Shown: positions 1-9,010, counted from the first letter of the stretch. The stretch: DNA of 64,000 nucleotides from JACCVG01 sp963790245 (GCA_963790245.1 CAWBNP010000002.1:310001-374000); one strand, 5' to 3'. Notes: generated by a model not told the origin, from the letters alone. Made by a program: numbers and translations.

Positions 1-1
1 G

Positions 2-88
2 GCGAACATGTCGATTGCCGGAGTCGGCGGCGACGAAGACGCCTTCCGCGCGGCCGCGGGCGCGGTCAACCCGACAATCGCAGCGTAA
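2..88 (+). CDS. C-terminal end of an upstream gene (partial)
   Basis: An open frame enters from the left edge and stops with TAA at 86-88, giving 28 residues ending in AAAGAVNPTIAA. Codon use is G/C-rich at third positions, like the neighbours. The stop lies 10 bases before the dapB GTG, so the two are probably co-transcribed. The family cannot be decided from so short a tail. An M16-type zinc peptidase is a common neighbour of dapB in related bacteria and is a possible identity, but this is only inference. Confidence 0.45.
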   Translation, partial: ANMSIAGVGGDEDAFRAAAGAVNPTIAA

Positions 89-98
89 GCTCCGGGCC

Positions 99-758
99 GT
101 GATTCGCGTCGGTGTCTCAGGGGCGGCGGGCCGGATGGGCCAGACGGTCTGCGCTGCCGTGGACGGAGCCGAGGACATGGAGCTCGTCGGTCGCGCCGAC
201 CCGTCGCTGGACAGCTCGCTGAGCGACCTGTTCGCCGATGCTGAGGTGATCGTCGACTTCTCGATCCCGGATACGGCGCTCGACAACGCGCGCGCCTGCC
301 TCGAGGCCGGCGTCCACTGCGTGATGGGCACCACCGGCGCCGACTTCACCCAGCTCGAGAGCGTCGGGAGGGCCAACCTGTTCGTCGCTCCAAACTTCGC
401 GATCGGCGCCGTGCTGATGATGGAGGCCGCGAAGCTCGCGGCTCCGCACATGCCCGAGTGCGAGATCGTCGAGCTCCACCACGACGGCAAGGTCGATCGG
501 CCGTCCGGTACGGCCGCGCGGACCGCCGACCTGATCGCCGCGGCCGGCGGCAACGTCCACGAGATCCATTCCCTGCGGTTGCCAGGGCTCGTCGCCCACC
601 AGGAGATCGTCTTTGGCGGCCTCGGGCAGACCCTGACGATCCGCCACGACTCGCTCTCGCGCGAATCTTTCATGCCCGGGGTGCTGCTGGCGGTCCGGCG
701 TGTCGGCGGGCTCGAGCACTCACCGACGTTCGGGCTCGAGACGTTGCTCTTCGACTGA
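99..758 (+). CDS. dapB: 4-hydroxy-tetrahydrodipicolinate reductase
   Basis: Catalyses the NAD(P)H-dependent reduction step of the diaminopimelate/lysine pathway in the cytoplasm. The protein begins with the nucleotide-binding motif GVSGAAGRMGQ and carries the family signature ELHHDGKVDRPSGTA, which contains the catalytic His and the substrate-binding Lys. MGTTG and APNFAIG are also typical. I chose the GTG at 99 because the Rossmann motif should start within a few residues of the N-terminus; an upstream ATG at 15 would add 28 unrelated residues and overlap the preceding gene. At about 219 residues it is compact for the family (240-270 is common). dapA lies 1 kb downstream, separated by two minus-strand genes. 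Confidence 0.95.
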   Translation: MIRVGVSGAAGRMGQTVCAAVDGAEDMELVGRADPSLDSSLSDLFADAEVIVDFSIPDTALDNARACLEAGVHCVMGTTGADFTQLESVGRANLFVAPNFAIGAVLMMEAAKLAAPHMPECEIVELHHDGKVDRPSGTAARTADLIAAAGGNVHEIHSLRLPGLVAHQEIVFGGLGQTLTIRHDSLSRESFMPGVLLAVRRVGGLEHSPTFGLETLLFD

Positions 759-762
759 TCGC

Positions 763-1266
763 TCAGGCTGCGATGTCCAGCAGCAGGCTGTCGACCCCGG
801 ACTCGCGCGGACCTTGACGGACCCGCTCGGCGATCGAATCCATCAGGCGGTGTGCGGCGACGTTGTCGGCGAGCATCGTCGCCGTGAACTGCGCGATTCC
901 GTGCTCGCGGGCGATGTCGGCCAGCTCGAGGCCGATCCGCTTGCCGAGGCCGCGCCCCTGTAGATCGTCGCCGACGACGATCGCGATCTCAGCGGTCTCG
1001 GGCTCATTCCGCAGCCTCACGTAGCGGCCGACAGCCACGATCCGCTCCGGGGCATCGGGCGGGGTCGCGACGAGCGCCACGTGGTCGGCGCCGTCGACCT
1101 CGGTCAGGTAGCGCAACTCGGAGGAGGTGAAGTCCGGCTTCGGGGAGAGGAACCGCTTGTGGACCGTGTCGGCCGACAGCCTGTGCAGCGCGTCGGTCAG
1201 CGCATCCTTGTCATCAGCGGTGATCGGCCGTAGCACGAGCCCGTGGCCGGGAAGGAAGATCTGCAT
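763..1266 (-). CDS. GNAT-family N-acetyltransferase
   Basis: A 167-residue single-domain protein with the GNAT fold. Motif A, the acetyl-CoA pyrophosphate loop, is visible as DDLQGRGLGKRIG (Q-x-x-G-x-G). The N-terminal strand-helix region LRPITADDKDALTDALHRL and the C-terminal NVAAHRLMDS segment, where these enzymes usually have N-x-x-x-x-x-L, also fit. It presumably moves an acetyl group from acetyl-CoA to an unknown amine. It lies convergent to dapB with only 4 bases between the stops. The substrate cannot be predicted. Confidence 0.85.
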   Translation of the reverse strand: MQIFLPGHGLVLRPITADDKDALTDALHRLSADTVHKRFLSPKPDFTSSELRYLTEVDGADHVALVATPPDAPERIVAVGRYVRLRNEPETAEIAIVVGDDLQGRGLGKRIGLELADIAREHGIAQFTATMLADNVAAHRLMDSIAERVRQGPRESGVDSLLLDIAA

Positions 1267-1309
1267 GTACTAATTATGGGTAAGTCTGACCCGGTCAGTG
1301 TGAGGGTCG

Positions 1310-1717
1310 TCACGCTCCGCGCAGCGCGCGGGGGACTACAAAGCGGATGCCGGAGCGACCGGCGTCGATCGAGCAAGTCTTGTTGTCGATGTAGCCGAGC
1401 TTCTTGGCCCCCGGGACGAGCTCCATCTGGTTGAGGTAGCGGTCGTGGCCCCGTTTCCGCGTTACGAGCCACAGATAGCCGGTGTCATGCAGGCGGCCGC
1501 GGTAGCGCAGCAGGGCCTCGTGGCCCTCATCCAGCGATTCGACGAGCACGATCGCGCCGTCGAGGTCACCGTTGCGGACCAAACCGCGTCCGAGCGCCTC
1601 CTTGACCTCGGTGCGCAGAGCGCTGCCGACATCGCCGGTGATCTCGATTCTCTGATTGGGCTTGATGCCCAGCTTCTGCACCACTGTTCGGTGACTGTAG
1701 TCCTTCTCGGGGCTCAT
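1310..1717 (-). CDS. DUF3052-family protein
   Basis: A conserved cytoplasmic protein of about 135 residues beginning MSPEKDYSHRTVVQKLGIKP, which matches the opening of DUF3052 proteins, common in Actinomycetota. The family pattern of KLGIKP followed by a short alpha/beta domain is present, with no membrane segment or signal peptide. The start at 1717 is preferred over 1741 because the conserved part begins there. Function is unknown. It is divergent from dapA across a 75-base gap that contains a perfect palindrome. Confidence 0.7.
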   Translation of the reverse strand: MSPEKDYSHRTVVQKLGIKPNQRIEITGDVGSALRTEVKEALGRGLVRNGDLDGAIVLVESLDEGHEALLRYRGRLHDTGYLWLVTRKRGHDRYLNQMELVPGAKKLGYIDNKTCSIDAGRSGIRFVVPRALRGA

Positions 1718-1743
1718 GTTTGACCTGCAAACTATGACCACGA

Positions 1744-1760
1744 CCGGGGACGGTCCCCGG
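1744..1760. promoter_or_regulatory. Perfect palindrome between divergent DUF3052 gene and dapA
   Basis: CCGGGGAC-G-GTCCCCGG forms 8-base perfect arms around one base, in the 75-base gap between two divergent start codons. The spacer is too short for a stable hairpin loop, so a dimeric repressor operator is more natural than a terminator. No regulator is identified. Confidence 0.35.
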
Positions 1761-1792
1761 AGCGCGAGCCGCTAACCACTACTCTGCGTGCG

Positions 1793-2641
1793 ATGGCAAT
1801 CGAGGGAATCATCACGGCGATGGTCACGCCGCTGGACCCCGGTGGCGCGATCGACGAGTCGGCGACCGTCCGACTGATCCACCACCTGCTCGATAACGGC
1901 TCCGATGGGCTTGTCGTGGCCGGGACCACGGGCGAGGGATCGACGCTCGACGACGACGAGAAGTGCGCGCTGTTCGAGCTCGCGGTCGCCGAGGCGCCCG
2001 ACGCGCTCGTGATCGCGAACACTGGATCCAACGACACCGCCCATTCGGTCCACCTCACGGAGCGGGCGACCGCGCTCGGCGTGGATGCGGTGTTCGCTGT
2101 CGCGCCCTATTACAACAAGCCCAATCGCCGCGGGCTGATCGAGCACTACCGGGCGATCGCCGGCGCCACCGATCGGGATGTCGTCCTCTACAACATCCCG
2201 AGCCGCTCGGTGGTCGACATGGACAATGACCTGCTCGCCGAACTTGCGGAGATCCCCAACGTGACGGCCGTCAAGCAGGCTCGCGGGGAGGACATCGCGA
2301 TGATCCCCGGGCTTGACCTGCTGGCCGGCGACGACCTGCTCTTCCGCCAGGTGCTCGACGCGGGCGGGACGGGAGGCATCCTCGTCGCCTCACACCTCGC
2401 GGGCACGCGCATGCGTCAGATGATCGACGAGCCCGAATCCCGCGCGGCGATCGACGAATCACTCCAGGACCTCTACGCGGCGCTGGCCGTGACCACCAAC
2501 CCGATCCCGATCAAGACGGCACTCAACCTCGTCGGTCTGGAGGTCGGTGGGCTGCGGCTCCCGATGGTCGAGGCCTCCGAGACCGAGTGCGAGGCGATCG
2601 GCGCGGCGCTCGACCGCCTCGGACTGCGCAGCACGGTTTGA
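1793..2641 (+). CDS. dapA: 4-hydroxy-tetrahydrodipicolinate synthase
   Basis: Condenses pyruvate with aspartate semialdehyde, the first committed step of diaminopimelate synthesis. The 282-residue TIM barrel shows the GTTGE loop (44-48), the catalytic Tyr133 in LYNIPSR and the Schiff-base Lys161 in TAVKQA. AVAPYYNKP is also a family signature. The TGA stop is 4 bases before the GTG of rnj, so the genes form an operon. The dapA-rnj pairing is also found in Bacillus. Confidence 0.96.
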   Translation: MAIEGIITAMVTPLDPGGAIDESATVRLIHHLLDNGSDGLVVAGTTGEGSTLDDDEKCALFELAVAEAPDALVIANTGSNDTAHSVHLTERATALGVDAVFAVAPYYNKPNRRGLIEHYRAIAGATDRDVVLYNIPSRSVVDMDNDLLAELAEIPNVTAVKQARGEDIAMIPGLDLLAGDDLLFRQVLDAGGTGGILVASHLAGTRMRQMIDEPESRAAIDESLQDLYAALAVTTNPIPIKTALNLVGLEVGGLRLPMVEASETECEAIGAALDRLGLRSTV

Positions 2642-2645
2642 TTTC

Positions 2646-4319
2646 GTGAGCTCCAAACTGCGCGTCCTGCCGCTGGGCGGCCTCGGTGAGATCGGCAAGA
2701 ACATGACCGTCCTCGAGTACGAGGACAGGATCGTGGTCGTCGACACCGGGCTGATGTTCCCGACCCCCGACCAGCTCGGCATCGACCTGGTCCTGCCCGA
2801 CTTTGCTTATCTGCGCGACCGGGCTGAGGACATCGAGGCGATCGTCCTGACCCACGGCCACGAGGACCACGTCGGCGCGCTCCCGTTTCTCCTGCGCGAG
2901 CTGCGTGCGGGCGGTTCGGCGCTACCGCCGATCTACGCCGGGCCGCTGCCGATCGAGATGGTCCGCTCCAAGCTCGACGAGCACAAGATCAAGGAGGCCA
3001 CCCTCGAAGCGGTCCATCCTGGCGACCCGTTCGACGGCGGCCCGTTCTCGATCGAGATGGTCAAGATGGCCCACTCGATCCCGGACGCGTTCGCGGTCGC
3101 GCTGACGTGCGAGCTCGGGACGACCTTGATCACCGGTGACTACAAGTTCGACCAGACACCGGTCGACGGCATCCCGGCCGATGTCTCGCGGCTCTCGGAG
3201 CTCGGACGCGACGGCGTGTTGCTGCTCTGCGGCGACTCGACCAACGTCGACCGGCCCGGCGTGGCCGTCTCCGAATCGAGCGTCGGACCCCACCTCGAGG
3301 AGACGTTCGCGCGCTGCAGCGGGCGAATCGTCGTTACCTGCTTCGCCTCCAACATCCACCGTGTACAGCAAGTCGTCGACGCGGCCGGCGCACTCGGGCG
3401 TAAGGTCGCCCTCGTCGGGCGCTCGATGCGCAAGAACGTCAACATCGGCCGCAATCTCGGCCACATCGACGTTCCCGAGGGGATGCTCGTTGGCCCCCGC
3501 GAGATCGCCGACTTCCCCGAGCACAAGTTGGTGATCATCTCGACCGGCAGCCAGGGCGAGCCGCTCTCGGCGCTGCGCAGAATGGCGCACGGCGATCATC
3601 GCCAGGTGGAGCTGCAAGACGGCGACACGGTCGTTTTCTCAGCGACACCGATCCCCGGCAACGAACGGGCCGTCAACGAGACGATCGACCGGATCTACCA
3701 CCTCGGCGCAGACGTGATCACCGCCCAGGATGCGCCGATCCACGCATCCGGTCACGGTTACGCCGAGGAGGTCAAGCTGATGCTCAACCTGACCAAGCCG
3801 CGCTATGTATTCCCGTTCCACGGCGATCACCGCCGGCTGCGCCTGCACGCGCAGCTCGCCGAGGCGGTGGGTGTCGATCCGGAGGACATCTTCCTCGGAG
3901 AGAACGGCCTACCGCTCGAGATCGACGCCGAGCGCGCGCGGTTCGGGGAGCGCGAGCAGGCGGGGATGATCTTCGTCGACGGGGTCGACGTCGGCAACAT
4001 CGAGGACGTGGCGCTCCGGGACCGCCGGATGCTCTCGGCCGACGGGATCTTCATCGTCGTAGCCACGATCTCCGAGCAGGACGGGCGGTCGGTCACCGCG
4101 CCGGAGATCATCTTCCGCGGGGTTCCGTTCCTCGACGGAGAGGACGACCTCGTCGACGAGATCCGTGACGCGGTCGAGCGCTCGCTCGCCGATTCCGCGA
4201 ACGAGCAGATCCGCGAGATCTCGATGCTGCAAAGTCACCTCCACGACGACGTCGCGAAGTTCGTCTACGACCGCCTGAAGCGCAGACCCCTCGTCCTGCC
4301 GGTCGTCGTAGAGGTCTGA
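2646..4319 (+). CDS. rnj: Ribonuclease J
   Basis: A metallo-beta-lactamase/beta-CASP ribonuclease for mRNA decay and rRNA processing, with 5' exonuclease and endonuclease activity known for the family. The N-terminus is KLRVLPLGGLGEIGKNM, and the zinc motif HGHEDH lies at residues 70-75. Further signatures are STGSQGEPLSAL, a HASGHG motif and a C-terminal domain. GTG at 2646 is chosen because the conserved N-terminus starts there; the open frame continues upstream but overlaps dapA. Length is 557 residues, normal for RNase J. The 3' end overlaps the convergent histidine kinase gene by 55 bases. Confidence 0.95.
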   Translation: MSSKLRVLPLGGLGEIGKNMTVLEYEDRIVVVDTGLMFPTPDQLGIDLVLPDFAYLRDRAEDIEAIVLTHGHEDHVGALPFLLRELRAGGSALPPIYAGPLPIEMVRSKLDEHKIKEATLEAVHPGDPFDGGPFSIEMVKMAHSIPDAFAVALTCELGTTLITGDYKFDQTPVDGIPADVSRLSELGRDGVLLLCGDSTNVDRPGVAVSESSVGPHLEETFARCSGRIVVTCFASNIHRVQQVVDAAGALGRKVALVGRSMRKNVNIGRNLGHIDVPEGMLVGPREIADFPEHKLVIISTGSQGEPLSALRRMAHGDHRQVELQDGDTVVFSATPIPGNERAVNETIDRIYHLGADVITAQDAPIHASGHGYAEEVKLMLNLTKPRYVFPFHGDHRRLRLHAQLAEAVGVDPEDIFLGENGLPLEIDAERARFGEREQAGMIFVDGVDVGNIEDVALRDRRMLSADGIFIVVATISEQDGRSVTAPEIIFRGVPFLDGEDDLVDEIRDAVERSLADSANEQIREISMLQSHLHDDVAKFVYDRLKRRPLVLPVVVEV

Positions 4320-5818
4320 GCGGACCCCTCCTCGGCGTCGTCGGGGGCGAGCGCTCCGGACGAGCCGTCGACAGGTAGCCGCACGACGAATCGTGCCCCG
4401 CCCTCCGGGGAGTCGGTCAGCTTGACGGTTCCGCCATGCGAGGCCGCGACGGTTCCGACGATCGCCAGACCGAGACCGCTGCCCTTACCCGAGTACCCGC
4501 CGCCGCCGCGCACGAACCGCTCGAAGATCCGTTCCCGCTGCTCTTCGTTGATCCCCGGGCCGTTGTCGGAGACCTCGAGGATGACGCTCTCGGCGACCGG
4601 CTCGCCACCGTTGGTCGAGGGACGCATGGTTCCGGCCTTGCGCCGCAGACGCAGCCGCACGATTGTTCCGGGAGGCGTGTGCGAGAGGGCGTTCTGGACC
4701 AGGTTGACGACCAGGCGGTGGAGGTCGTCCTGAATTCCCGAGACGAAGATCCCGCCGGGCGGACACTCGACCCGCATCACGTGGTCGTCTGCCAGCGGAG
4801 CGGTCTCCGCGATCGCGTCGGCCACCACGAGCGCGAGGTCGGTCGACTGCTTGCCGGCCGCGTGGCCGGTGTCCGCGCGCGCCAAAAACAGCAGGTCGGC
4901 CACCAGCCGCCGCATCCGCTGGGTCGAGCGGAGGGCGGAGGCGGCGATCTCGGCGTCCTCCCCCTCGAGCTGCTCCTGGAGGAGTTCGAGGTTGGCGAGC
5001 ACGCTCGTCAGCGGCGTGCGCAACTCGTGGGAGGCGTCGGCGACGAACTCCCGCTCGCGGGACAGCGTCGCCTCGGCCTCGCGCTGGGCGTCATCGAGCG
5101 CCCGAAGCATCCCCTCGAGCGTCCGCGAGAGGTCGGCGATCTCGTCCTTGGCGCGGGTGCGCGGGAGCGTCACGGCCGGGTCGCGCGTGCGCGCCACGTG
5201 TCGGGCGACGTAGGTCAGATCGGAGATCGGTCGCATCGCCCTGCGCGCGACCGCCAGGCCGGCGAGCAGCGCGAGCCCCGTTCCGACCAGCACGCCGAGC
5301 CCCAGGAAGTACTGCACGCGGCTGATCGTCTCGTCCAGCGCCGAGAGCTGGCGGCCGAACATGATGAACCCCTGCGGGCTCCCTGGGTCGCCACCGGCCA
5401 GGATCGGGGCCGTGTAGACCCGATAGGTGCAGGTGCAGGCCTCATCGTCGATGTTGACGAGCGAGTTGTCGGGAGGGAGCACGACGTCGCCGCTCGCCCG
5501 GGCCGGGCTGTTGAGCTCGAGCTCCCCGGTCTGGTCGAACAGCCAAACGGCCGCGTCGTCGGCCGCGGCGGTGTCGATCACCAGCTCCGAGGTCTTGTCC
5601 GGATCGATCGCGATTAATCCCTCCTCGAACTCGCGGGTCGGGATCCTCGAGGTGAGATTGGTTGCGTCGGCCTTGATGCTGGTCTCGAAGTCGCTCTTCA
5701 AACGCGAGGTCGTGAACGCGCTGATCACGAGCGCGAAGCCGAGCAGGATCACGAACGTCAGCGCCGCGCTCGTCAGGGCGAGGCGCCAGCGGATCGTCAT
5801 CGAGCGCGATCTGCGCAT
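4265..5818 (-). CDS. Sensor histidine kinase, MprB/OmpR-partner type
   Basis: A 517-residue membrane kinase. Transmembrane helix 1 is around residues 14-36, an extracytoplasmic sensor covers about 37-170, helix 2 is about 171-190 and a HAMP linker follows. The HisKA box REFVADASHELRTPL places the phospho-accepting His at residue 264. The ATPase domain shows the N box (NLVQNALSH), the G1 box (DNGPGI) and the G2 box (GSGLGLAIV). The sensor domain contains a C-x-C pair (residues 128 and 130), which might sense redox state or metal, but this is speculative. Its start codon overlaps the stop of the response regulator gene by one base, so the two are translationally coupled. The signal is unknown. 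Confidence 0.93.
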   Translation of the reverse strand: MRRSRSMTIRWRLALTSAALTFVILLGFALVISAFTTSRLKSDFETSIKADATNLTSRIPTREFEEGLIAIDPDKTSELVIDTAAADDAAVWLFDQTGELELNSPARASGDVVLPPDNSLVNIDDEACTCTYRVYTAPILAGGDPGSPQGFIMFGRQLSALDETISRVQYFLGLGVLVGTGLALLAGLAVARRAMRPISDLTYVARHVARTRDPAVTLPRTRAKDEIADLSRTLEGMLRALDDAQREAEATLSREREFVADASHELRTPLTSVLANLELLQEQLEGEDAEIAASALRSTQRMRRLVADLLFLARADTGHAAGKQSTDLALVVADAIAETAPLADDHVMRVECPPGGIFVSGIQDDLHRLVVNLVQNALSHTPPGTIVRLRLRRKAGTMRPSTNGGEPVAESVILEVSDNGPGINEEQRERIFERFVRGGGGYSGKGSGLGLAIVGTVAASHGGTVKLTDSPEGGARFVVRLPVDGSSGALAPDDAEEGSAQTSTTTGRTRGLRFRRS

Positions 5819-6498
5819 CAGTCGGTCCTGAGCACGTATCCCGCCCCTCGGACCGTGTGAAGGAGCCGTGGCCGGTCGCCGGCTTCGAGCTTGCGACGCA
5901 GTGTCGAGACGAACACGTCGACCGTGTTGGTCTCGGCGTAGGCGTAGTAGTCCCAGACGTCCTCGAGTAGCTTGCGCCGCGAGACGACGATCCGCTCGTT
6001 GCGCATCAGGTACTCGAGCAGCTCGAACTCCCGTGTCGTGAGGTCGAGCTCGACGCCGCCCCGCTCGACCTCGCGCGTCTGGGGGTTGAGGCGCAGATCC
6101 CCGACCGACAGGAAGGCCGACCCGCGTGGCGGGCGACGACGCAGGAGGGCGCGCAGGCGAGCGAGCAGCTCCTGGCGATCGAACGGCTTGACCAGATAAT
6201 CATCGGCGCCCGAGTCGAGGCCTTGGACACGCGCGTCGACGCCGTCGCGGGCGGTCAGGATCAGGATTGGTACGTCACTCTCGGCGCGCAGTCGCCGGCA
6301 CACCTCGACGCCGTCGAGCTTCGGCAGCCCCAGGTCGAGCACGATCGCGTCTGGCGAGAACTCCTTGGCGTCGACGAGCGCCTGCTCGCCGTCCTCAGAG
6401 ACGCGGACGTCGTAGCTCTCGAGACGGAGCGACCGCCGCAGTACGCCTCCGATCTCAGGGTCGTCCTCGACGACCAGCACTCTGGCGTTGGAGTTCAT
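5818..6498 (-). CDS. OmpR-family response regulator
   Basis: Receives the phosphate from the adjacent kinase and binds DNA. The N-terminal receiver domain has the acidic pocket EDD (11-13), the phospho-acceptor Asp55 in AIVLDLGLPKLDG, and a Lys in the YLVKPF motif. The C-terminal winged helix (about residues 130-225) contains LTTREFELLEYLM and ends with RGAGYVLR, typical of OmpR/PhoB regulators. ATG 6498 is selected because MNSNARVLVVEDD is the usual beginning; an upstream ATG would add 25 unrelated residues. It is divergent from ftsK across about 60 bases. The layout resembles MprA/MprB of mycobacteria. Confidence 0.94.
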   Translation of the reverse strand: MNSNARVLVVEDDPEIGGVLRRSLRLESYDVRVSEDGEQALVDAKEFSPDAIVLDLGLPKLDGVEVCRRLRAESDVPILILTARDGVDARVQGLDSGADDYLVKPFDRQELLARLRALLRRRPPRGSAFLSVGDLRLNPQTREVERGGVELDLTTREFELLEYLMRNERIVVSRRKLLEDVWDYYAYAETNTVDVFVSTLRRKLEAGDRPRLLHTVRGAGYVLRTD

Positions 6499-6559
6499 CG
6501 GCCCAATGGTAGGGCGGGGCAGGGCTGTCGGCGCTCGCGTCGAAGGTTTCTCTCGCCCG

Positions 6560-9010
6560 ATGGCCACGCGCAAGACGACCAGTCGAAGAGCAACTTCCAG
6601 CCGTGCAAAGCCCCGGCCGAAGGCCCGTGCCCGGCGCAGCGCGGGGCCGTCGCTGCGGATGCCCGAGTTCCAGCAGCGCGATCTCGACCTGATCGGGCTG
6701 GCGCTTGTCGCGCTCGCGGCGTTCCTCGCGTTCGTCTTCTACCTCGGCTGGGATGGCGGCCAGGTGGGCGGCGCGATCGCTACTGCGACCCTGATGCTGC
6801 TCGGCGGCGTCGGCTATCTGATGCCCGTCCTGCTATTCGGCGCCGGGGCCCTGCTGATCGTCGGGCCGATGTTGCCCACCGTCCGTCCGTTCCGGACCGG
6901 AGCCGCCTTCCTTGTCGCCGCACTGACGCTCGGACTCGCCGGTCGCGTGCTCGGCATCGGGCCGAGCCTGCCTGTCCGGGAGGCCGCCTTCGAGACCGAC
7001 CCCGCTTTCCTCTCCTCCCACGGGGGACTGGTCGGGGAGCTGCTGCACTGGGTCTCGGACAGCCTGATCCAGGACGCGGGCACCTCGATCCTGTTCGTCT
7101 TCCTGCTGCTTGCCGCGGTCCTGCTGCTCACCGGTGCCTCGGTCTCTGGAGTGCTGCGTGCCACTCACGCCGGGGTTCAGTCGACTACGGCTCGGGTTCG
7201 CCGTTCAACGGGCGAGTTCGCGAGCGTGATCACCGGTCGTGAGCCGCATCCGGTGATCGAGGGCCGCGACGACTACCAACTCCCGGAGCCGCCCGACGTC
7301 CGGCCGCCCGAGGTCGAGCCGGTCGTTCACGCGACTCATGTCGAAGCCCCGATCCCCGCGTTCGAGGAGGAGGAGTCGGTGGATCTCACCGTCGAGGTCC
7401 CGGAGTTCGACCCGGGCGTCGATGTCGAGGTCGTCGACCTGCAGGTGCAGGGAACGACCGAGCACGAGCCGATCGCGCTCACCCCGATGGGCAATCCCAG
7501 GACGCCGGTCACCGAGGGCGATGGCCAGGACTACGTACTTCCCGGAGAGGGGATGCTCCGCCGTTCGGAGGGCGGCGGACTCAAGATCGATACAGCCGCC
7601 GCCGACCTCAAAGGTCTGGAGCTTGTCCAGGCGCTCGGCCATTTTGGCGTCGAGGCGAAGCTGATCGGGACGGTCTCCGGACCGCACGTCACCCGGTTCG
7701 AGCTGCGGCTCGCGCCGGGAACCCGGGTCTCCAAGGTCGCGCAGCTCAAGGACGATCTCTCCTACCAGTTGGCGGCAGCGGACGTGAGGATCCTCGCGCC
7801 GATCCCTGGCCGCCAAGCCGTCGGGGTGGAGATCCCCAACGACATCCGGCGAACCGTGCGCCTCGGAGATGTGCTTCAGCCGAACCCGAAGGACTACTCT
7901 CCGCTCGCCGTCTGGCTCGGCAAGGACATCGCCGGCAACGCGATCGGCACCGATCTCGCCAAGCAGCCCCACCTCCTGATCGCGGGCACGACCGGGTCGG
8001 GCAAGTCCGGGGCGGTCAACGCGATGCTCTGCTCGATTCTGCTGCGAGCCACGCCGAATGAGGTGAAGATGGTCCTCGTCGATCCAAAGGCCGTCGAACT
8101 CAACTACTACGAGGGCATTCCCCACCTGCTCACACCAGTCGTCACGACCCCGCGGCTCGCGGCCAACGTGCTCTCCAACCTGATCAAGGAGATGGAGCAG
8201 CGCTACGCCGTGATGGCGGGCGTCCGCGCGCGCAACATCGTCGAATTCAACAAGCTCCGTGCGCGTGAGGGCGAGCCGCCGCTGCCCTACATCCTTTGCG
8301 TTATCGACGAGCTCGCCGATCTGATGATGGTCGCCGCGACCGAGGTCGAGGACTCGATCATCCGGCTGGCGCAGAAGTCGCGCGCGGTCGGGATCCACTT
8401 GCTGCTCGCGACCCAGCGGCCGAGCGCCGACATCATCACCGGAATGATCAAGGCCAACGTCCCCGCCCGGATCGCGTTCGCGGTCTCCTCGCAGACAGAC
8501 TCGCGTGTGATCCTCGACCAGAACGGCGCCGAATCGCTGCTCGGTCAGGGGGACATGCTGTTCAAGCCGGTCGGCCAGTCGCGGACCTCTCGGATTCAGG
8601 GAAGCCTGATCGAAGAAGCGGAGATCGAGAAGATCACCGACTTCTGGCGGCGCCAGGGCGAGCCGGAGATGAAGCTCGAGCTGCTGGAGGAGGTTGAGAT
8701 CCAAGAGCCCGAGGGCGACCCCGACTTCGATCCCGACGCCGACGACCTGCTCGCAGAAGCGATCGCCACCGTCGTCCAGATGGGGACCGCGTCGACGTCG
8801 ATGTTGCAGCGGCGGCTGCGGGTCGGGTACACACGTGCAGGCCGGCTGATCGACATGATGGAGCGCCGGGGCGTGATCTCGGGATTCGAAGGCTCCAAGG
8901 CGCGTCAGGTGCTCGTCGGCGAAGGCGACTTGCCGCGGCTGCTCGCGGGCCTGTCCGCCGGTGAGGACGCGCTCCTCGCCCCGGCGAACGGCCCCTCGAC
9001 TGAAACCTGA
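6560..9010 (+). CDS. ftsK: DNA translocase FtsK/SpoIIIE
   Basis: An ATP-driven DNA pump at the division septum that clears and resolves chromosome termini. The 816-residue protein has a basic N-terminus, several transmembrane helices (about residues 50-220) and a variable acidic linker. Its RecA-like motor has Walker A GTTGSGKS near residue 475 and Walker B VIDELADLMM. A C-terminal gamma winged helix (SMLQRRLRVGYTRAGRLIDM) reads KOPS-like DNA sites in this family. The ATG at 6560 begins MATRKTTSRRATS; the longer reading would run into the divergent regulator start. In Bacillus, spoIIIE sits in the same order between rnj and rodZ. Confidence 0.95.
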   Translation: MATRKTTSRRATSSRAKPRPKARARRSAGPSLRMPEFQQRDLDLIGLALVALAAFLAFVFYLGWDGGQVGGAIATATLMLLGGVGYLMPVLLFGAGALLIVGPMLPTVRPFRTGAAFLVAALTLGLAGRVLGIGPSLPVREAAFETDPAFLSSHGGLVGELLHWVSDSLIQDAGTSILFVFLLLAAVLLLTGASVSGVLRATHAGVQSTTARVRRSTGEFASVITGREPHPVIEGRDDYQLPEPPDVRPPEVEPVVHATHVEAPIPAFEEEESVDLTVEVPEFDPGVDVEVVDLQVQGTTEHEPIALTPMGNPRTPVTEGDGQDYVLPGEGMLRRSEGGGLKIDTAAADLKGLELVQALGHFGVEAKLIGTVSGPHVTRFELRLAPGTRVSKVAQLKDDLSYQLAAADVRILAPIPGRQAVGVEIPNDIRRTVRLGDVLQPNPKDYSPLAVWLGKDIAGNAIGTDLAKQPHLLIAGTTGSGKSGAVNAMLCSILLRATPNEVKMVLVDPKAVELNYYEGIPHLLTPVVTTPRLAANVLSNLIKEMEQRYAVMAGVRARNIVEFNKLRAREGEPPLPYILCVIDELADLMMVAATEVEDSIIRLAQKSRAVGIHLLLATQRPSADIITGMIKANVPARIAFAVSSQTDSRVILDQNGAESLLGQGDMLFKPVGQSRTSRIQGSLIEEAEIEKITDFWRRQGEPEMKLELLEEVEIQEPEGDPDFDPDADDLLAEAIATVVQMGTASTSMLQRRLRVGYTRAGRLIDMMERRGVISGFEGSKARQVLVGEGDLPRLLAGLSAGEDALLAPANGPSTET

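Noticed and set aside
4436..5617. Long plus-strand open frame opposite the histidine kinase gene
   Set aside because: It mirrors the kinase reading in the opposite strand, is Arg/Val/Asp-rich without any domain, and the kinase frame has clear HisKA and ATPase motifs. High G+C causes long antisense frames.
7205..8704. 499-codon minus-strand frame opposite ftsK
   Set aside because: No motif or plausible start site; FtsK Walker A/B and gamma domain are on the plus strand in this stretch. It is a composition artefact.
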